From assembly GCA_035342635.1 (NCBI GenBank), contig DAOQXO010000036.1, positions 1-21,417 of the forward strand: a stretch of DNA of 21,417 nt. Direction: 5' to 3'. The notes beneath the pieces are model-generated. The model ran no database searches, was not told the DNA's origin, and saw only the letters and a list, made by a program, of their open reading frames with translations. This document shows, piece by piece, positions 7,160-14,886 of the stretch. The translations under genes were made by a program, and so were the position numbers. The DNA is from CADEFQ01 sp035342635. GTDB taxonomy: Bacteria; Pseudomonadota; Gammaproteobacteria; Steroidobacterales; Steroidobacteraceae. Every line of letters begins with the position of its first letter. The stretch's first letter is position 1.

Positions 7160-9208
7160 GTGCTCGGTCTCACGGTTCTGGCGAGCGGGCCCGCGCCGGC
7201 GCTTGCGCAGACCGCCGCAGGCACGGTGATCCGCAATATCGCCGCGGTGCGGTTCAGCGGCGCCGGGGGCCAGCCTGAGATCATCCACACCAACGAGGCG
7301 AACCTCACGGTGCTGCCGCCACCGTCGCGCGCGACGCTGCGACTGCTGCGTGCAGCGACGGGGGCGAACGCGAGCGCCGACTCGATCCTGGCATCGGCCT
7401 CCGTCACGCAATGCCTCGGCGCGAACGGCAGCGAGATGCTGCCGCCGCCGTCGCTGCCGGGCGGCGCTCCACTCGACCCGCAGCAGCCGCTGACGCTGGT
7501 TGCGACCACGGTCGTGCATGGCGGCGAGCCGCTGTACTTCCTGTTGCATGACACCGACCAGAACCTCGACTCCACCACCGTCGACACGGCAGATGTCACC
7601 GTGACCTCGGCGAGTGGCGACATCGAGCAGCTGCGACTTCTCGAGAGCGGACCCGACAGCGGCGAGTTCATCGGCTACATCCAGACCCGCGCCGCCGCGG
7701 CGAACGCCGGCGATTGCGAACTGCAGGTCGAGCGCAACTCGAGCCTCGAGTCCGCCTACGCCGATCGCAGCGATCCCGCCGACACGGCGCGTGCCGGTGC
7801 GCTCGTCGATCCGTTCGGCCTCGTATTCGACGCGCGTACCGGTGCGCCGGTGGACGGCGCGCGCATACGGCTCGTCACGGCGGGCGGCACGTCGGCGCAG
7901 GTGTTCGGCGACGACGGCATCAGTACCTACCCGGCCGAGATGGTCACCGGCCAGCCGGTCACGGATTCGGGCGGCACCGTCTACCACTACGCGGCGGGCC
8001 TGTTCCGCTTTCCGCTGGTTGCGGCGGGCACCTACCGACTCGAAGTCGTGCCGCCGCTCGGCCATGCCTTCCCCTCGCGGGCGACGGAGGCCGACCTGCA
8101 GCAACTGCCCGGCGCCCCGTTCGCGCTGGGCCCGGGATCGGCGGGCGATGTCTTCGTCGTGTCCGGTCCGACGCCGACGAACGTCGACATCCCGCTCGAT
8201 CCCGCAGGCAGCGCGCTCGTACTGCAGAAGGCCAGCATGAGCGCGGTGGCGGCGGCGGGCGACTTCGTGCAGTACACGCTCAGCCTGCGCAACGCGGGCA
8301 CCACGGGCGCCTTCACCGGCGTCACGATCGTCGACCGGCTGCCCCCCGGTGTGCGCTATCGCCCCGGTTCGACGCGCCGCGGCGAGCTACGCGCAGCGGA
8401 TCCCGCTATCAGCGCGGACGGCGGCGTGCTCAGTTTCGCGCTCGCCAGCCTCGCGGCCGGCGAGACCGTGGTGCTGCGCTATGTCGTCGAAGTCACCGTG
8501 GCCGCGCGGGGCCCCGAACTCACGAACAGCGCGCAGGCGCATGCCGACGGTGGGGCGCGCTCGAATGATGCGGCAGCCGTGATACAGCTGCGCGAGGAAC
8601 TGTTCCGCACTCACGCGATTGTCATGGGCCGTGTCGTGGCGGGTGACTGCGAGCATGAAGCGCGTGCGCTGCCGGGCGTCGCGGGCGTGCGCGTCTACCT
8701 CGAGGACGGCCGTTACGCGATCACCGACGAGGATGGCAAGTACCACTTCGAGGACGTCACGCCGGGCACGCACGTCGTGCAGCTCGACACCGTGACGCTG
8801 CCGGCCGGCCGCGAGGCCCTGCACTGCGCCACGCGCGTGCGTCATGCCGGACGCGCACACTCGCAGTTCATCGACGTGCGCGGCGGTGCCCTGTGGCGCG
8901 CCGACTTCGTCATCCCGGCCGCCATCACCGGGCCGGCGCCGAGCCCTGCACCAGCGGCCGCTGCAACGGGCGTGGCGCGGGCACAGGCCGCCGTGAGCCA
9001 GGCTCGCGCGACGCGCGCCCCCACGCCGGACTTCACCCTCGAAGAACTCGAGCCCGGCAACCGGTGGCTGTGGCCGGACCCCGGTCGCAACCCGCAACGC
9101 CCGCTCCGGCGACGAGCACCGCCATGTCAAGCGTGTGTTCGACCGCGGTCGCGGTCGCGCGTGTCCCGCGCTCGAGCACCGCGTGGCCGAAATTGTTGTA
9201 TGAGGTGA
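7160..9208 (+). CDS. Secreted DUF11-domain surface protein, apparently truncated at both ends
   Basis: This is a long open frame, 682 codons from a GTG at 7160. A signal-peptide-like stretch (LATTAAAVLGLTVLASGPAP, cleavage after ALA) begins upstream of that GTG at about 7130, and the frame has no ATG/GTG/TTG there back to the stop at 7049, so the native start seems lost. Next comes an N-terminal beta region (GTVIRNIAAVRFSG onward). A DUF11 repeat-type domain lies at about residues 353-476 (VQYTLSLRNAGTTGAFTGVT, then VVLRYVVEVTV). A carboxypeptidase-regulatory/SdrD B-like domain lies at about 480-555 (GVRVYLEDGRYAITDEDGKY). The homologous part ends at about 9094 (WLWPDPGRNP). The remaining about 38 codons are Arg/Pro-rich and read through the antisense of the next gene. 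Relatives I recall continue for several hundred residues, often to an OmpA-like end. The frame has no internal stops, so the truncation looks recent. It may still be expressed. Confidence 0.65.
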   Translation: MLGLTVLASGPAPALAQTAAGTVIRNIAAVRFSGAGGQPEIIHTNEANLTVLPPPSRATLRLLRAATGANASADSILASASVTQCLGANGSEMLPPPSLPGGAPLDPQQPLTLVATTVVHGGEPLYFLLHDTDQNLDSTTVDTADVTVTSASGDIEQLRLLESGPDSGEFIGYIQTRAAAANAGDCELQVERNSSLESAYADRSDPADTARAGALVDPFGLVFDARTGAPVDGARIRLVTAGGTSAQVFGDDGISTYPAEMVTGQPVTDSGGTVYHYAAGLFRFPLVAAGTYRLEVVPPLGHAFPSRATEADLQQLPGAPFALGPGSAGDVFVVSGPTPTNVDIPLDPAGSALVLQKASMSAVAAAGDFVQYTLSLRNAGTTGAFTGVTIVDRLPPGVRYRPGSTRRGELRAADPAISADGGVLSFALASLAAGETVVLRYVVEVTVAARGPELTNSAQAHADGGARSNDAAAVIQLREELFRTHAIVMGRVVAGDCEHEARALPGVAGVRVYLEDGRYAITDEDGKYHFEDVTPGTHVVQLDTVTLPAGREALHCATRVRHAGRAHSQFIDVRGGALWRADFVIPAAITGPAPSPAPAAAATGVARAQAAVSQARATRAPTPDFTLEELEPGNRWLWPDPGRNPQRPLRRRAPPCQACVRPRSRSRVSRARAPRGRNCCMR

Positions 9209-9692
9209 ACTGCCACTGGTATTCGGCGAAGGCGGCCACGGTCGCGGCGTCGAGCGGCCGCGTATTGAGCCGCACCGATGCCGGGTCGTACCACGCGCAG
9301 CGATAGACACGCATGCGCACATAGTCGTTGGCGACCGTGCGGGGCACCCGTCCGAATTCGAAGTAGCGCGCCTCTTCGGTCGTCGCGACCAGGTCGGAGT
9401 ACGTGGGCGCCGCGAGCGCTGCGGCCTCGGAGGCCGCGAGCGCCGTATTCCAGTCGTCCGAGCAGGCCGCGAGATGGTAGGTGGTGACCTGCCCGTAACC
9501 GGACGGCACCGGGTCGAGCGCGAAGCCCTCCGGAGTCCGTTGGCGGTCGCTGTAGAGGAGATTGGCGACCTGCAGGTCGGACAACTCCACGGGCCGCGCC
9601 GCCTGCGCGGGTGCGCCCGGCGCGGGCACGGACGACTCCCCGCCCCCACCGCAACCGACCAGGACCAGCACTATGCCCCACCAGAACCGCAT
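9033..9692 (-). CDS. Putative lipoprotein of unknown family, C terminus probably lost
   Basis: The ATG at 9692 is preceded by a perfect AGGAGG and begins a lipoprotein signal (MRFWWGIVLVLVGC; lipobox LVGC, lipidated Cys14), so the product is probably a membrane-anchored periplasmic protein. The body contains LLYSDRQRTPEGFALDPVPS, TTYHLAACSDDWNTAL, RYFEFGRVPRTVANDYVRMR, YRCAWYDP and WQFTSYNNFGHAVL. I recall a similar uncharacterised family in GC-rich gammaproteobacteria, but cannot name it. In those proteins sequence continues after a GCDR-like motif; here, after GCDR (codon at 9081-9083), the frame runs into the antisense of the DUF11 gene and stops 16 codons later. I read this as a 3' truncation at the same junction that cut the DUF11 gene. 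It is 219 residues as it stands. Confidence 0.65.
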   Translation of the reverse strand: MRFWWGIVLVLVGCGGGGESSVPAPGAPAQAARPVELSDLQVANLLYSDRQRTPEGFALDPVPSGYGQVTTYHLAACSDDWNTALAASEAAALAAPTYSDLVATTEEARYFEFGRVPRTVANDYVRMRVYRCAWYDPASVRLNTRPLDAATVAAFAEYQWQFTSYNNFGHAVLERGTRATATAVEHTLDMAVLVAGAGVAGCDRGPATATGCRARVLRG

Positions 9693-9745
9693 GAATGGGC
9701 CTCCTGCCGGGGTTATCGGCGCGGCCGGCGGCGACTTGAGTCGCC

Positions 9746-9776
9746 GGGACACCTGAGGGTCGTCGGGCGGTAAACT
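9746..9776 (+). promoter_or_regulatory. Candidate promoter region of uvrA
   Basis: The 121-bp gap between the divergent lipoprotein and uvrA starts contains TAAACT (9771-9776) as the best -10-like hexamer. GGGACA (9746-9751) is a poor -35 at a long 19-bp spacing. No LexA-type CTGT-N8-ACAG box was found. Tentative. Confidence 0.22.
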
Positions 9777-9813
9777 TAATGGTTTGATCCGGGCCCTCCG
9801 GATTGGATGGGGC

Positions 9814-12684
9814 ATGCAACACATCCGCATCCGCGGCGCGCGGACCCACAACCTGAAGAACATCGACCTCGACCTGCCACGCGAGCGGCTGATCGTGTTC
9901 ACGGGCCTGTCGGGGTCGGGCAAGTCCTCGCTCGCCTTCGACACGCTCTATGCCGAGGGGCAGCGCCGCTATGTCGAATCGCTGTCGGCCTACGCCCGCC
10001 AGTTCCTGTCGATGATGGACAAGCCCGATGTCGACTCGATCGAGGGGCTCTCGCCCGCGATCGCGATCGAGCAGAAGGCCGCCTCGCATAATCCGCGCTC
10101 GACGGTCGGCACCGTGACCGAGATCCACGACTACCTGCGCCTGCTGTATGCCCGGGCCGGCACGCCCCGCTGCCCCGACCACGGCACCGACCTCACCGCC
10201 CAGACCGTGAGCCAGATGGTCGATCAGGTCCTCGCGCAACCGCAGGGCGCGGCCGCGATGCTGCTCGCTCCCGTGGTCGAGGACCGCAAGGGCGAGCACC
10301 TCGAATTGTTCGGCGACCTGCAGGCACAGGGCTTCGTGCGCGCGCGCATCGACGGGCGCGTGCACGAGTTCGACGCCCTGCCGAAACTCGACCCGAAGAA
10401 GAAGCACACCATCGAGGCGGTGGTCGATCGTTTCCGCGTGCGCGCGGACGCCGCGCAGCGCCTGGCGGAATCGTTCGAGACGGCGCTGCGCCTGTCGGGC
10501 GGTACCGCACGCCTCGCATTCATCGACGACGCTGCGCGAGAGCTGCTCTTCTCGAGCCGCCACGCCTGCCCGGTCTGCGGCTACAGCGTGCCGACGCTGG
10601 AGCCGAAGCTGTTCTCGTTCAACAATCCGGCCGGCGCATGCCCGGCCTGCGACGGGCTCGGCACCCAGGAACTGTTCGATCCGAAGCGTATCGTCCTGCA
10701 CCCGCAGCTGTCGCTGGCGGGCGGCGCGGTGCGCGGCTGGGATCGCCACAACAGCTACTACTTCCAGATGATCCAGTCGCTCGCGCGCCATTTCGATTTC
10801 GACATCGAGGCGCCGTGGAACGAACTCGGCAAGCGCGTGCAGGATATCCTGCTGTTCGGCAGCGGCGACACCCGGGTCGAATTCCGCTACGCGGAATCGC
10901 ACGGCAAGGTCCGCCGCAGCCGCCATCCGTTCGAGGGTATCGTGCCGAACCTCGAACGCCGCTATCGCGAGACCGAGTCGGCACGCGTGCGCGAGGAGCT
11001 CGCCAAGTACCTTGGAAGACGGGCCTGCCCCGAATGCGAGGGCTCGCGACTCAATCGTGCGGCACGCCATGTGTTCGTCGGCGATCGCACCCTGCCGCAG
11101 CTCACGCGGCTCGCCGTCGGTGCAGCGCACGATTTCTTCAGGACGCTGTCGGTCGCCGGCTGGCGGGGCGAAGTCGTCGCGCGCATCGTCAGGGAAGTCG
11201 GCGACCGCCTCGAGTTCCTCGTCAATGTCGGGCTCGATTACCTTACGCTCGATCGCAGTGCCGATTCGCTCTCGGGCGGCGAGTCGCAGCGCATCCGCCT
11301 CGCGAGCCAGGTGGGCTCCGGCCTCACCGGCGTCATGTATGTGCTCGATGAACCGTCGATCGGCCTGCACCAGCGCGACAATCGCCGCCTGCTCGCGACG
11401 CTCTGCCATCTGCGCGACATCGGCAACTCGGTCATCGTCGTCGAGCACGACGAGGAGGCGATCCTCGAGGCGGACTACGTCGTCGACCTCGGCCCCGGCG
11501 CCGGCGTGCATGGGGGTGAGATCGTCGCGCGCGGCACACCCGAGGACATCAAGGCGTCACCCGATTCGCTCACCGGCCGCTATCTCTCCGGCCGCGAGTC
11601 GGTGCCTCTGCCGGCGCGGCGCACCGCGCCCGACCGGATGCGCCAGCTGCGCATCGTCGGCGCGAGCGGCAACAACCTGAAGAACATCACCGTCGAGATT
11701 CCTGCCGGTCTGTTCACCGCCGTGACCGGCGTGTCGGGCTCGGGCAAGTCGACGCTGATCAACGACACGCTGTACGCACACGTCGCGGCGCATCTCAATG
11801 GCACGAGCGTCGATGGCGGCCCCTGCGAGCGCATCGAGGGGCTCGAGCTGATCGATCGCGTCATCGACATCGACCAGGGTCCGATAGGCCGCACGCCGCG
11901 ATCGAATCCCGCCACCTACACGGGGCTGTTCACGCCGCTGCGCGAACTCTATGCGCAGGTGCCCGAGGCGCGCGCCCGCGGCTACGGCCCCGGCCGCTTC
12001 AGCTTCAACGTCAAGGGCGGGCGCTGCGAGGCCTGCCAGGGCGACGGCGTGTTGAAAGTGGAGATGCACTTCCTGCCCGATATCTACGTTCCGTGCGACG
12101 TATGCAAGGGACAGCGATACAACCGCGAGACGCTCGAGATCCGCTACCGCGGCAGGACGATACACGAGGCACTCGAGATGACCGTCGAGGACGCACTTGG
12201 ATTCTTCGGCGCGATCCCCGCGATCGCCGCGAAGCTGCAGACCCTGGCCGACGTGGGCCTCGCCTACCTGCGCCTCGGCCAGAGCGCGACGACGCTGTCG
12301 GGCGGCGAGGCACAGCGCGTGAAGCTCTCGCGGGAACTCGCCAAGCGCGCAACTGGCCGCACGCTCTACATCCTCGACGAGCCCACGACCGGGCTGCATT
12401 TCCACGATGTCGCGCAGCTGCTCGCGGTATTGCATCGCCTGCGCGACGAAGGCAATACGGTCGTCGTGATCGAGCACAACCTCGACGTCGTGAAGACGGC
12501 CGACTGGGTGATCGACCTGGGCCCGTCGGGCGGTGCCGGCGGCGGTACGGTGGTCGCCACCGGCACACCCGAGGACATCGTTCGCACGGCCGGATCGTTC
12601 ACCGGCCAGTACCTGGCGCCCCGCATTGCCGCTGCGCGCGCCACGGACGACACTGACGGCATTCCCGACCACAAGGACCACTGA
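9814..12684 (+). CDS. uvrA: Excinuclease ABC subunit A
   Basis: UvrA is the damage-recognition ATPase of nucleotide excision repair, acting as a dimer with UvrB. The protein has 956 residues (E. coli 940). It shows two ABC modules. Walker A motifs are GLSGSGKSS (31-39) and GVSGSGKST (about 639-647). Signatures are LSGGESQRIRLA and LSGGEAQRVKLS. Walker B regions are YVLDEPSIGLHQRDN and YILDEPTTGLHFHD. Zinc cysteines are at about 252/255/276/279 and at 738/741/761/764 (CEACQGDG, then PCDVCKG). I chose ATG 9814 because MQHIRIRGARTHNLK aligns with known N termini; an in-frame TTG at 9784 is less likely. It is intact, with codon use like its neighbours. The HPF-like gene starts two bases after its stop. 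Confidence 0.98.
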   Translation: MQHIRIRGARTHNLKNIDLDLPRERLIVFTGLSGSGKSSLAFDTLYAEGQRRYVESLSAYARQFLSMMDKPDVDSIEGLSPAIAIEQKAASHNPRSTVGTVTEIHDYLRLLYARAGTPRCPDHGTDLTAQTVSQMVDQVLAQPQGAAAMLLAPVVEDRKGEHLELFGDLQAQGFVRARIDGRVHEFDALPKLDPKKKHTIEAVVDRFRVRADAAQRLAESFETALRLSGGTARLAFIDDAARELLFSSRHACPVCGYSVPTLEPKLFSFNNPAGACPACDGLGTQELFDPKRIVLHPQLSLAGGAVRGWDRHNSYYFQMIQSLARHFDFDIEAPWNELGKRVQDILLFGSGDTRVEFRYAESHGKVRRSRHPFEGIVPNLERRYRETESARVREELAKYLGRRACPECEGSRLNRAARHVFVGDRTLPQLTRLAVGAAHDFFRTLSVAGWRGEVVARIVREVGDRLEFLVNVGLDYLTLDRSADSLSGGESQRIRLASQVGSGLTGVMYVLDEPSIGLHQRDNRRLLATLCHLRDIGNSVIVVEHDEEAILEADYVVDLGPGAGVHGGEIVARGTPEDIKASPDSLTGRYLSGRESVPLPARRTAPDRMRQLRIVGASGNNLKNITVEIPAGLFTAVTGVSGSGKSTLINDTLYAHVAAHLNGTSVDGGPCERIEGLELIDRVIDIDQGPIGRTPRSNPATYTGLFTPLRELYAQVPEARARGYGPGRFSFNVKGGRCEACQGDGVLKVEMHFLPDIYVPCDVCKGQRYNRETLEIRYRGRTIHEALEMTVEDALGFFGAIPAIAAKLQTLADVGLAYLRLGQSATTLSGGEAQRVKLSRELAKRATGRTLYILDEPTTGLHFHDVAQLLAVLHRLRDEGNTVVVIEHNLDVVKTADWVIDLGPSGGAGGGTVVATGTPEDIVRTAGSFTGQYLAPRIAAARATDDTDGIPDHKDH

Positions 12685-12686
12685 CC

Positions 12687-13100
12687 ATGGCGAGCAGCAA
12701 GAAGACGAAACGCACCGCGGCCGCACGCGCCCGCGCCCGTCCGCGCAAACCCGACAGCGCGCGCCGCGCACCGCTGCAGGCGTACATCCGTGCCGAGCAG
12801 GGCGATCTCAGTCCCGTCGATCGCAACTACATCCGCCGCAAGCTCGGCACGCGGCTCGGCAAATTCGTGGACTCGATCGTGCGGATCAGCGTGCGTACCG
12901 ACGACGTGAACGGGCCGCGTGGCGGGGTCGACCGGACCTGCCGCATCAAGGTCGACCTGCGCGGCTTGCCCACCCAGGTGTATGAAGCCAGGGCCGCCTC
13001 GCTCGAGGCCGCGATCGACGGTGCGCTCGCGGGCATCGAGCGCACCGTGCGTCGCACACTGCAGCGCCAGCGCGAGCAGCCGCTCAAGAGGCGGCGCTGA
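12687..13100 (+). CDS. HPF/RaiA-family ribosome-associated protein
   Basis: This is a 137-residue basic protein. The first about 38 residues are a Lys/Arg/Ala-rich, probably disordered leader (MASSKKTKRTAAARARARPR onward). The rest matches the short HPF/RaiA (S30AE, sigma-54 modulation) fold: RNYIRRKLGTRLGKFVDSIV, then VRTDDVNGPRGGVDRTCRIK, a VDLRGLPTQVYEARAASLEA strand-helix, and AAIDGALAGIERTVRRTLQR. Such proteins bind the ribosomal A/P region during hibernation. The D-V-N-G-P-R-G-G-V-D segment is a hallmark of a proteobacterial subgroup I recall annotated as HPF-like. AAGGA precedes the ATG at a suitable distance inside the end of uvrA, so it is probably cotranscribed with uvrA. Its last 17 bases overlap the 3' end of the convergent methyltransferase gene. 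Confidence 0.82.
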   Translation: MASSKKTKRTAAARARARPRKPDSARRAPLQAYIRAEQGDLSPVDRNYIRRKLGTRLGKFVDSIVRISVRTDDVNGPRGGVDRTCRIKVDLRGLPTQVYEARAASLEAAIDGALAGIERTVRRTLQRQREQPLKRRR

Positions 13101-14040
13101 GCGCAGCGCAGATGGCGTCCACGTGCCGGTGATCGCTGCCACAGCAACCGCCGATCACCGCGAGACCCGGGAGCAGCGCCCGCAGCATGCGATGATCGGC
13201 CGCGAGTTCGGCCGGATCGCCGGCATCGAGGTCGGTGGATGCGTCAAGCTCCGCATGGCTGCGCTTCGAGGCGTTGGTCCGCAGGCCGCGGATCCGGTTG
13301 CGCCAGGCTGACCCGTCGCCATTGCCCGCGAGCACGCCGGCGAAGTGCGTCGGGTGCGCACAGTTGATCATGTAATACACCGGTGCGCCGCCGGTTTCGT
13401 CGTCGGTGCGCGCGATCGCCTCGGCAAGCGTCGTCCCGGACGGCAGGGTACCGTCGGTCTCCAGCGTGAACGAGATCACCACGGGCATCGCTGCGGCTTT
13501 CGCCGCGTGCACGATCCCGATCGCCTCCTCCACATAGTTCATCGTGAATGCGGCGACCATGTCGGCATCCGTGCCGGCGAAGGTGTCGATCTGTGCCTGG
13601 TGGTAGGCACGCGCCGCATCGACGCTCATCTGCGCATTGGCGAGATAGCCGTCGCCGCGCGGCCCCAGGTTGCCGCTCACGACCATGCGCGATGTCGGCG
13701 ACTCGTGGGCCGCACGCACCTCGAGCATCAGCCCGATCGCGCGGCGGTTCGCGTCGGCGAGTGCCGGGGCGTCGTAGCCGAGCTTCGTCGCCCAGTCGGT
13801 GCTCGCACGCCAGGTGGGCGCTTCGAGCACCAGACCGCGTCCGTGCGCGCGCGCGAGCCGCGCATAGCGATCGTAGTAGCGGCGCAGTGTGTCGGTGCCC
13901 GCCTCGTCCTTGAGCAGGTCGAAGGCGGCGAACAACGGCAGGTCCACGCCGTCGTGATAGATCAGCGTCGTCTCGAGTCCGCCGTCGGTCATGAAGAACG
14001 AATTCGAGAGTTGCGGCAGTCGGTGCCGATACTTGCTCAT
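13084..14040 (-). CDS. Homocysteine S-methyltransferase family protein
   Basis: This is a 318-residue protein of the MmuM/BHMT-type zinc methyltransferase fold, which transfers a methyl group to homocysteine to give methionine or does related thiol methylations. It shows TDGGLETTLIYHDGVDLPLF near the N terminus, VLEAPTWRAS at 71-80, VVSGNLGPRGDGY at 120-132, and the zinc ligands C227 in MINCAHP and C299/C300 in IGGCCGSDH. All expected cysteines are present, so it is likely active. The methyl donor (S-methylmethionine, betaine or other) cannot be told from sequence. The ATG at 14040 overlaps the stop of the desaturase gene (ATGA), so the two are cotranscribed and probably translationally coupled. 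Its 3' end overlaps the convergent HPF-like gene by 17 bases. Confidence 0.92.
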   Translation of the reverse strand: MSKYRHRLPQLSNSFFMTDGGLETTLIYHDGVDLPLFAAFDLLKDEAGTDTLRRYYDRYARLARAHGRGLVLEAPTWRASTDWATKLGYDAPALADANRRAIGLMLEVRAAHESPTSRMVVSGNLGPRGDGYLANAQMSVDAARAYHQAQIDTFAGTDADMVAAFTMNYVEEAIGIVHAAKAAAMPVVISFTLETDGTLPSGTTLAEAIARTDDETGGAPVYYMINCAHPTHFAGVLAGNGDGSAWRNRIRGLRTNASKRSHAELDASTDLDAGDPAELAADHRMLRALLPGLAVIGGCCGSDHRHVDAICAALSAAS

Positions 14041-14789
14041 GATGCCTCCTTGGCAATATCCCTGAATCGCAGCATGTCGATCACGCGCCGCGACGCTCCG
14101 TGGTAGAAACCGGTTTCCGGCGCGAACCCGCGCGGATTCTCGAAAGTGCCGAACACGATATCGAACAGCGGCAGGTCGCCGAAGTTGCCCGTGTGCACGT
14201 CACGCGCATGGTGGTGCGAGTGGCTCTCGGGGCGCTGCACGAAGTAGCCGAGCCAGCGCGGTGTACGGATGTTGGCGTGCTGGAAGATCGACAGGAACAT
14301 CGTGAAGTACACGAACAGCACGACCGCCTCGGGCGCGAGCCCGAGCAGGCCGAGGGACAGGCTCGACAGCACGGTCCAGCCGATCATGTCGAGCGGGCTG
14401 AACCAGAACGCGCCGAAAGTGTCGAGACGCTCGGCGCTGTGGTGCAGCTGGTGGAAGCTGCGCCAGAGACGCGGCGAGCCGTGCATGCTTCGATGCCACG
14501 CATAGACCCCGGCTTGGTACGCGAGCAGCGCGATGACCGCCCCGGCCCAGCGGTTGAGGCCCGACAGGTCGAGCAGCTGCCAGACGGCGAGCTGGTCGGC
14601 CCACAGCCAGGGCAGATAAGACGAAACCAGGAAGAAAAGCGCGAATGCGGCGACGCCTTTCGCGCGCCAGCCTCTCACAGCAGGTAGAGTACGGGCAGGA
14701 GCCAGCGCCTCCCACAGGATGAGCGCGCCGTAGATGGCGAGGCTCGTCAGCGTTACGGGGTCGAGAAGCAGGTCGATCGGGCTCGGCAT
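14037..14789 (-). CDS. Sterol desaturase/fatty acid hydroxylase family membrane protein
   Basis: This is a 250-residue integral membrane di-iron enzyme of the fatty acid hydroxylase superfamily. Histidine clusters are complete: HRSMH (99-103), HQLHH (113-117), H171 in the FQHAN helix, and HSHHHARDVH (190-199). Hydrophobic segments at about 12-30, 45-65, 82-98 and 135-170 are consistent with about four membrane passes. The family hydroxylates or desaturates lipids, sterols or carotenoids; this member's substrate is unknown. The ATG at 14789 has AAGGA upstream. It is the first gene of a pair with the methyltransferase gene and is divergent from a GlxA-type regulator, separated by 97 bases that contain the palindrome GGGCGCCC (14836-14843). 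Regulation by that neighbour is plausible but inferred. Confidence 0.92.
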   Translation of the reverse strand: MPSPIDLLLDPVTLTSLAIYGALILWEALAPARTLPAVRGWRAKGVAAFALFFLVSSYLPWLWADQLAVWQLLDLSGLNRWAGAVIALLAYQAGVYAWHRSMHGSPRLWRSFHQLHHSAERLDTFGAFWFSPLDMIGWTVLSSLSLGLLGLAPEAVVLFVYFTMFLSIFQHANIRTPRWLGYFVQRPESHSHHHARDVHTGNFGDLPLFDIVFGTFENPRGFAPETGFYHGASRRVIDMLRFRDIAKEAS

Positions 14790-14886
14790 GATTTCGTCCT
14801 TGAAGCCGTTCAGGCGGGGCGGAAGATTAGTCGCAGGGCGCCCGCGGCACTAAAGCCATACCGGCAAGGAAGCGGACATTTCGGCC

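Noticed and set aside
7111..9098. The DUF11 block as a mobile insertion whose removal restores one gene
   Set aside because: Joining the flanks at the 16-bp repeat would fuse a periplasmic lipoprotein in frame to a cytoplasmic Gre domain, which makes no biological sense. Two separate deletions or an assembly error fit better.
4303..9813. SOS (LexA) boxes upstream of ssb or uvrA
   Set aside because: No CTGT-N8-ACAG or close variant was found in 4303-4413 or 9693-9813. A divergent lineage-specific LexA motif cannot be excluded.
9127..11511. Long open frame on the minus strand opposite uvrA
   Set aside because: It is a GC-rich antisense shadow: the opposite strand is an intact, fully recognisable uvrA, and the antisense protein is Arg/Ala/Val-rich without a known domain. 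The same applies to long antisense frames opposite corC/ybeY (85-1185), miaB (2657-3841), uvrA's 3' part (11557-12771) and pepQ (16979-18718).
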